DNA from: Sipunculus nudus
Lineage: Eukaryota; Annelida; Sipuncula; Golfingiida; Sipunculidae
Assembly (NCBI GenBank): GCA_026874595.1
Contig: CM049313.1
Coordinates: forward strand, 44,050,659-44,114,658
Direction: 5' to 3'
Length of the DNA stretch: 64,000 nucleotides
Each line of letters starts with the position of its first letter. Within the stretch, counting starts at the first letter, position 1. A program made the translations under genes and the position numbers. Under the pieces are notes generated by a model, which was not told the origin of the DNA, searched no databases, and was given only the letters and a program-made list of their open reading frames with translations. Shown here piece by piece: positions 47,501-56,500 of this stretch.

Positions 47501-50500
47501 ATCATTTGGGACTGTAACCACGTAACTGGCAGCTTCAAGGTAAAGTTCATCGCCTGCTCAGTTCCCTTCCCAATCAGTTCAAATTACAGGCCACTTGCTC
47601 CCAGGAGCCAGGTGACTACTGGTTTCGATAGATGGTTTCATCCACCATGTTTAAGCCTGATTTAAGCTGAATATGCCAGTCGATGCTAGGTCACATGAGC
47701 AAAATAATAAAAAAAACAAGAACTTTGTTATCCAGTCATCTTAAGGGTATTTTGCTCCGGTTAACATATTAGTTCTATCAACAAAGAGGAAACCAGGCTT
47801 CTGCCCCTGGAAATTCACCTATAGGTCAATAGCAGCTACATTTTATAATAATGTTTCTTTCTTTACTGAAGGAGTCTAGGGTATGGCATGTGAATAACAT
47901 ATTGTGTTGAAAGTCAGTCAAGTTTAAACTATATTCTTTTATATAGTTTGTATGGTTTAAGTTATCCACATATACTGAATTATGCAGTGTTACCCAAACT
48001 GTGTACATCTAGTTTCTGTTTGGCTTCTTAGTATTGTTGTGGTTGATTTGTAATTTCATGATCAATCATCAGTAAAAATTGGTCAGAGCCATTCACAGGT
48101 ATCAAGGCTTTCTTTGTTCTGGCCCACAGAGCTGACCTGTGGTGCAACCTTGGAGTTGGTGACATATGCTTCTTGGCTTGCATTGATATATATATATATA
48201 TATATATATATAGATATAGATATATATATACTCTTTCTTCTTATGCATGTATAAATGATGTAAATGTGAATCTAACAAGTTTGAACAACATTGAAATTAC
48301 CAGGACCATACACCACAAAAAATGTTGAGACTTTAGCTGTGCTGTGAAACTAGGTCCCATTTTATTGTTTTAAAAGTTTAAAATTACCTGCATTGTAGCG
48401 TCGATACATTAGAATAAAATCATTCTCCTCCTTGGTTTCAATGCCAGCCAGGTGAGCCTTTACATGCATGTGTTGACAGTATCGCTCGGCATTGATCCAG
48501 TTGGCAGACTCATTCACAAACTTGTAACAGGACATGCCATAGTGGATGAATCCAAATGGACACTCTGAAAAATAAGTATAATTTTTTCAAATGTGTATGT
48601 ACATACAGTACACAAGGCTCAGAACTTCGCTCCTCAGGCAGGGGTTATAAACTGCAGTTACCCCAGATCTCCCTCATGGTAATAGCTGCATTGTACAGAA
48701 AGATTCTTTGGGTCTCAACACTAGGGCTGGTATCACATTCTAAGGCCTGTGCCAGAACCAGTGTAATTTGATCGATGACAGCAGGTGTCACATGTTTAAA
48801 ATTTAGAGCTGGATGCACAAAGTGATACCATTCTCTCAGTGGTGTGATTATAAATCTTTGCTCTGTGTGCACCCTGGTGGTGAGACCTATATAATCTTGC
48901 AATACAAAGCAGCAGTTACAACAAGGGAAATCTGGAATGACTACAGTGTATCACTGTGTGAGGAGTGGACACTCAGAATATGCATATCTTTAACATGTTC
49001 AACCTATTTGGAATATATTGATTGAAGAAAAAGAAAGAAATGCCAGTTCAGCAATCAGCTTTGTAGGATAAAGGTAAAAAATTCATTAAATCTGGCCCTC
49101 ATGAACACAAAGACTATGTGAATTCCTGGCTATGATATGATAAATGCTCAGAATGAGAAAAATATATGAACAAGTGTACATCACTTGGCATGCATGGTTC
49201 TTGACAGGTTTTGCTGATAGGGAAGTGGAGTTCAGCTGAAATGGTGTATAACACATCAAGATAGAGAATAATGATGTTGTAGGTTGCTGTTAATGCAGTA
49301 ATTTACACACAATAAAGAATGGAGCTCAAAGTATGAATTTCATATATGCATGGATCAGGGTGTGAACTTGTTTGGTTACTTACACTAATTCCAGGAACAC
49401 AGCATGTGGCCAATACCTTTTGATTTTTGTGGCAGGTCTTTTGAAATTGCTTGTTTACAGGTATGTAGAACAATGCTGCAATTTTTTTTAATTATTTTTT
49501 TTCTCCATTCTGTGATAATACTCATGAAATAGAAGGTAAGCCAGATGTGATACTGTATACCATGTACTCTAGTTGGTATGTTTGGTTTGCACATTCTTAC
49601 TTACCGTAAAATCTCCACTTAAAACTGCACTTCCGATTAAAACCGCACCCAGACTTCGCCGAAATTCCAGGTGAGACATCGCGAGGGGCTCAAATACTAA
49701 GAACCCCCCTTTAAAACCGCACCAACTTTCGCTACGGAATGATTTGACAAAAGACACCATCAAGCTATCATCTAGAAATGAACACGCGTAGGTTGCGACT
49801 CGGCCATTCCTGTCCACTTTTAAATTCCTTGGGCATTTTATTTAAACACATCATAACACTTTTTTGCAGGGTCACCCAAGCATGAAGTTTGGGAAGACGC
49901 AAGGGCCGGTGAACCTCTGCCTGTTTATACAGATTTTATATTCCGTGCCGTATTCTTGTTTGCTACTGATTTGTCATCATATTTTGAAAAAAAAATTTCT
50001 GCTGATCCATTTCAAGTCATTGTATATTTTAATTCTAAAAAGTTTTGATGAAAATTCCATTTTCTGGAATTACTCGGAAGATTCAAATCATTTTCATACC
50101 GGTTACTTCGGTATTATCATCGTCACATCGTACGTTGACATCGCTCCATGTCACAATTTGGTGGGATGTTTGAAAACATCACTGGTCAACTTAACTAAAT
50201 ATCAAAGTAATTGAAGTTACCTTGTCGAGATATGCACGTATAGGAAACACGACGCTTGATAACGAGTGATTTTAAGGTAAAATTAAAGTGGCCAGTCGGG
50301 GTAAGCAAGTTATTTTCTCTTGAAGAAAGTTTCCGTGTTGGGAGCCATTTTGTAAAGGCAGTGTTCACGCAAGGCACGCTGGGACGAAATCGGTGGCTGT
50401 TCTGTTTACCACCCACCGCGTACAGCCGTTCAAAATATTCTTAGCAGAATACCGGGGCGTTTCAGCATATATATGGCGGCACTAAAACTTAATTTTAAAA

Positions 50501-53500
50501 CGATCACCATTGTGTGACTCCTTACGATGTCAGCTTTTTATTCATTTTACGTTTTAAACAAATAATCATTGCTAAATAATGCCGCAAATGGGTTTAAAGT
50601 AGGCTTTTTTTTTCAATTTTGCTTGACCATGCCCAACGAAGTGGGCCGCTGTGTGTTACAGCAGGGTTGTTGTAAACGTATTATTTGGTGACAATTACCA
50701 AAATTTTATAACAAGTTATATATCACATGAAAACTAATCAGCAATATTTAATTTATAAATAACAAATAATCGTAAATAATACATTTACACACGGCTCCCA
50801 TGCATGCGAGAATGCTGCTAAGAACGGCCTCCGAAAGTTGCAATATTTAATACCGCCCACTCGCCGGCCCCAAAACGATGTCTGTCAGGAAGATATTCAG
50901 GAAACCCTTCCAGTATAAACCGCACAGTGCTTTCAGGAAATCAACCTGATTTTAAGATTTTGAATTTCTTGATTAAACCGCGGTTTTAAGTGGAAATTTT
51001 ACGGTAAGAGTAAAGCAGTTTCACACCTGTGTAACTGCATAACATCAACATTTTAAAGTCAAACCACTCCTGAGATAAATGCATGAGTGCATTCTATGAA
51101 TACATGAATATAGGTGGCACCACTTGTGTATGAGAAAGCTTTCCAGGATGGCTGGCTATACCAAATTTCAGGATGATGCATTGTAGTACACCTGAGATGC
51201 ACCTGTGGACATGCACAAGTGTCAGTTAATACAGACATTGAGCCACTCTAAAGATACGTGCTCTCATCACATAAAAAAACACATAGATGGGCACTACACA
51301 AAAAGGAGGGTATATGGTGTCATCAGTCTTTGTTAGACAACAGTTCTCATGTGACCCTAAAGTTATGATGGGTTTTAGAAAGATCCATCCAGGGATCTCA
51401 GAGGAGTTCTATGGAAACGAACGCAGGGGTGGATGGCAGAACCCATGTGAAAACATGATATCTGCTAAACTCTTTTTGATCAATATAATTATATCTGACA
51501 TTAGCCTGTACAGATTTTACGTCCACCTATATAAAACAAACCTAAGCCACTGACACCTCATTTGTTAAGCTAGTATTTTTAACAGTGTGGTTATATATTC
51601 ATATTTATGCGTTTGCCTGAAATTTGATATGTTATCATTCATTTATTAGTGAAGCAGATGAGGCTTGGAAATCCAGAGGCAAGCATTTTGATTTACAATT
51701 ATATGGACTTGAATTGACTTTTTGTTATCACTGCCTCTTTAAATCCACAGTGATAGTATCTGTTTGCACTACCTGTGTGTAAAAAGCCTCCTCATTGGGT
51801 CATAGTTCAGGTAGCTAATTGCCCACACAGTTACGTGCATGGCATCTCATATAATTATACATACCTGCAGGCTTACACACGTACTCAACCAGAAACTAAG
51901 TTTTACAGTATGATACAGTATGTTAACCTTAGCAGACATCAGACATTGTTGTATCAAATAGTATTTTTATACAGTATAGGCATATTTGAAATGGAAGTCT
52001 GTTCAGGTCATGAAAGAATTGAATATTTAGATAAATTTTCATAAATAAATGACGGTAAAATTACCCCATGATTAAACCTTCAATGAAGTTAGCTTGAAAT
52101 ACATGATTTATTTGATTGAGATGTATTATAATATTTCTCCTTGTATTGGTTGTTTTATGTATATCCCTTTCTTTTATTTTAACTTCATTAAAGAAGATTT
52201 TGTTTTCATACCGTAAGATAGGGTAACAATTAACTGTCCCACTGGGTACCTTCTGTTTGCCCAGTTATTTTCCAGATAAGGAAATAAGAAAGGATAGATG
52301 CTGAGTATCACAGAAAATATATAATATATGAACAAAACAGAAAAATCTTGAGAGAGTGAAATCTGTGCATGAAAGTGGTTGCCATGAAAGTCAAAAAGTC
52401 TTAGGTTACATGATAATTAGGGCCCGTTTTGAATAACTTAGATGCAACTTTACTTGGTGCAGCATATCTTTGAATTTAGTTTGATACACAGATAGGCTAA
52501 CAATTGAAATTTATGATCTTACATTACTAAGAGACTTTACAAAGCAGGGAAATGCATAGTATTTCTAGTTTTCTCTGCTTACATGACGGTGATCAATAAT
52601 ACACTCTCATTGTCAAAAAGGTGGTCTTAATATGAAGGATTGTAAAATGGCCCTTTTACAGCTTGTCACACACATAAGTTATATCAGAAGTTCTCACTGG
52701 TCATAAAATCTTCTTTCATCTCAGCCAAAAGGTAATGCTCTAACAAGTTTAATAACAGTCTGTGTTAAATGAGATGCAATACTGATGTCACGGTGACCAC
52801 GTGCTGCTGGGTAATATGCTGTGGCACCCAGGGATACACATGTAGCGACAGTCAACAAGGTGAGCTTTATTGATAAATAATGACTCACAGAATTTATTTA
52901 TTATCTACAGTGTGTGTCACTTGACAAAGTTCCAGTAATGATGACAGATGCACTAGGAAACAGATAAAAGTAAACTGGCAGGAGCATTGCCCCTGCAGTT
53001 CCTGGTGTTTATAGGTGCAGATAAGTTTTTTGCCTGTGGAGATTTCCAGAGGTTCTGTTTTTAACCAGTGTCTGTCCTTTGTGTGTATGTCTGTTTGTTT
53101 GTACTTTGCTGGATTACCTGTGTGCAAGGTACCTAGAAAATTTAAAGATAGATTTAAATTAAGTCTTGTTATGTACAACTTGATGAAATGAATTTCCTGA
53201 GTCAATCTTGATTGATGTTGAATTTGGGTAATTTTTGTGTTTTTTACATCGGTTTTGGAGGAAGGAACTGCCAATGATGCTGACACTTTGTGGAATAGTT
53301 TGGTATTATAAGACATGTGGGCCTTAATTGAATCACACAAGGATTATTTGATTAAGCAGATGGTTTTGATAATAAAGAAAAATGCATATCGCAGGGATAT
53401 GTGTTTTGGCATATAAAATAAATATTGTACAGTCAGGTTTATATATTCAAATTAAGAAAAACCTAGTGCATTTGTCTTTGTAGTGGTTTGCTTTGTGTAT

Positions 53501-56500
53501 GCTTTTCACACAGTCATTAATTAATTCCCATGGTGAGTGTAGTACTAAGAAAAAAATGCCAAGCATTTCTTCCTGTATCCCCCATAAAGCTAGTTGTTGT
53601 TCATTATGTTATGTGTCTGTCATTTTAGCATTCAGTCTGTTAAATAATACATTGCCCATTGAAGAAACTTGATTTTAGACACCTGATCATCACGGTATGG
53701 AGAAAGGAATAGAGTCATGGTACAGGTATTCCCTAATTACAGGCACAGTATCAGTTGCACCCACTGGACTCTCCACAGCAGGTCATTAAATTTTAATGGG
53801 TGTTAACTCCTTTTGGATGAGCCAGCCATCATCCTTTGTCAGTGCCCTTCTGTCATAGGTCATCCCAGAGGGTTAAGCCCTAACAGCTGGGGGCTTGTAA
53901 GGTGAAAGACTACTTGATTTTATGCTGATGTTGCCACAGTTAGGTTTATAATAATGTTCTATGATGTGTATCAAATTAAAAATGTTAAAGCCAAAAGTAG
54001 TTGTAACATGATGAAGAACCACATGGTTCCTCAGGTACACACCTGCATCTACTTATGAGATTTAGTGAAAGCTTGCAAGATACACATGTGTAGGAAAAGT
54101 TCATAATCATATAAAATTATCAATTAATTACACATCATGAAATATCTATTTTCAAATTAGGAAAATAGCTTAGTGTATCTGTTATAATTTATATTTCATT
54201 GTGCGTTTGAGTCCTATCTTATGAGTAACCAACATTGGGAAAAATTTCACAATGACAGGTGAAATAATAATAAAACTGAATGCAATATTATTTTTGCTCT
54301 TAATACAGAGGAATCATTGTTAGCTGACTGTTCAGCATGTAGAACATATAATACTCCCTGTATTTTATATTTTAGACCAAAGGGTACACACTGAGAGTGA
54401 AAAAGGGCTCTCCTCAGTTGTGTAGCCAATAATAGAGAACAAAGGAATGTAACAGGAAACATATGGCTAGGGAGACTCAAGTTTATTAGCTACTGTCCTT
54501 GGGCACATCATTAATTTGATCAAAATTACAACAATCATTCAAGGCTGTTCTAATTTGTTAGTGAATGAATAAAGCTTTGTTTCAGGTCAACTTGGAAACC
54601 CAAACCATTTTCAAAATACTCAGCCATATCAGCTAGACATTGCCATGAGATAAAAGACTGTTATTGTTAGATAACAGATTACCAAGGGAGCAGATTTGAG
54701 ATAACACCAGGCTGTTTAAATAAAGGGAAAAAGTTGACACATTTTTTGTTTGCATATTATGTGTGGTCCTTCTCCAAAACAAGGCATAAAGTTAGCTGGA
54801 GGACAGGCACCAAAAACAGGTGAAGTTCAGCTGGTGTGAGATATTGATACATATAAAAGAGTAAAAGACAAAGTTAGAAATCTCTGTGTCCTGTTTTCCA
54901 GCATATATGATAGAAATATAAATCTAGACTTTACTAACTCACATTGCCACAGTATTCACACTGCCCAATGTTGAAGATAGAGGGCTATAATGATAACAAA
55001 TAACTCTGGATATAGTTAACAAATTTAAACAGATTCAGTGAGTTCATTCCTCTAATGCCAAAGGAGACTTTTTTGTATCGCTAGTACTTGCCATCTGGAG
55101 AATGAAGATGATCTACAATTTATATTCATATTTTCATTTTACACTGTAAATTCAGGAATCTGGATTTTGTATCCTGATGATCTTCAGTAATTAAAGAGCT
55201 GCTGTAAAATCCTACCTTATGTAATATTTTCCCTTGTGGCATTTTGCCCTTATTTTTTGAGTGACAGGTCTTAACAGACAGACAGACATACTGACAGACT
55301 GGATTCAAGTATCCCTGGCAGAATTTTCTGAATCTGCCTTGAATGACACCTATCAGAAGGAGTCAGCCTGTGTTCCCAATTCCTTGTGTTACCAGGTCCT
55401 CTGTCCTCCAGTCCCTGTGTTACCAGGTCCTCTGTTCTCCAGTCCCTATGTTACCAGGTCCTCTGTTCTCCAGTCCCTATGTTACCTGGTCCTCTGTTCT
55501 CCAGTCCCTATGTTACCTGGTCCTCTGTTCTCCAGTCCCTATGTCACCTGGTCCTCTGTTCTCCAGTCCCTATGTTACCTGGTCCTCTGTTCTCCAGTCC
55601 CTGTATTACCTATTCCTTTGTTCTTCAGTTCCTGTTCCCCAGTCCTTTGTTACTTGGTCCTATGTACCTCCAAGTCCCTAAGTTACAGAGTCCTATGTAC
55701 CTCCAAGTCCCTAAGTTACAGAGTCCTATGTACCCCAGTCCTTATGTTCCCCAGTCCTATGATTCCTGGTACCATGTTCCCCAGTCCCTATGTGACCCGG
55801 TCCTTTTGTACCCCAGTCCCTGTGTATCCCTGTCTGTATATTACACGATTCTATGTTCCCTAGTCCCTATGATACCTGGAACTAGGTTCCCAAGTCCTTA
55901 TGTTACCCAGTTCAAGGTTCCCCAGCACCTATGTTACTTGGTTTTATGTTCTCTTAGTCCCTATGTTCCCTGGTCCTTATGTTAACCAGTCCTATGTTCC
56001 CCAGTCCCTATGTTTCCTGGTCCTTTGTTCCCCAGTACCCAGATTTCCTGGCCATCTGTTCCCTGGTACCTGTGATCTCCAGTATCTGTTTTGATACAAC
56101 TGTAGCACAGGCACCACAGCTTTATATTAGTAGAAAAAAAGGTTATATTATAGTTTCCATTGTTTAAGCAGGTACCTTCAATTTGCATTATCGTGCTATT
56201 TACTATGCACATCTCGATTGAAATTACACCTCTTAATTAAAATCTGTTTCTTCATAACATATATTGTATTATTATTTTTAATCATTATAATATCAGAAAA
56301 CTTTCTTGGGATCATATGAACCAGTAATATAGGTACTGGCATAGTGGAACATAGATACTAGTGAACATAGATACGCTCCCTTGTGATCTTTATTGGTAGT
56401 GGTTATAATGAAAAAGGATAAAAGGTAATACCCTTGTTCAGCCCTTAGGTCTTAGATTATGATACCCCACCCAGAGTGTATGGATACAGATGTGATAAAA

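Larger units (their letters stand above)
26542..48387 (-). other. 21.8-kb intron 2 of the lectin gene
   Basis: It contains the directly repeated 0.7-kb element, two MITEs, three rolling-circle-type elements and two possible nested exons, each listed separately. No further lectin exon is needed, because exons 2 and 3 join in phase across it. Confidence 0.75.

Noticed and set aside
49864-50214. 116-codon frame on the + strand
   Set aside because: It lies inside the second 1,401-bp element, and the corresponding part of copy 1 shows no conserved protein.
52894-53340. 148-codon frame on the - strand
   Set aside because: No recognisable domain, low complexity in part, no splice partners, and it sits deep in a lectin intron.
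55261-55985. Overlapping open frames of 112-200 residues rich in Ser, Pro and Leu
   Set aside because: They are read-through of the 31-bp minisatellite in three frames. No start context, splice sites or domain supports a protein.
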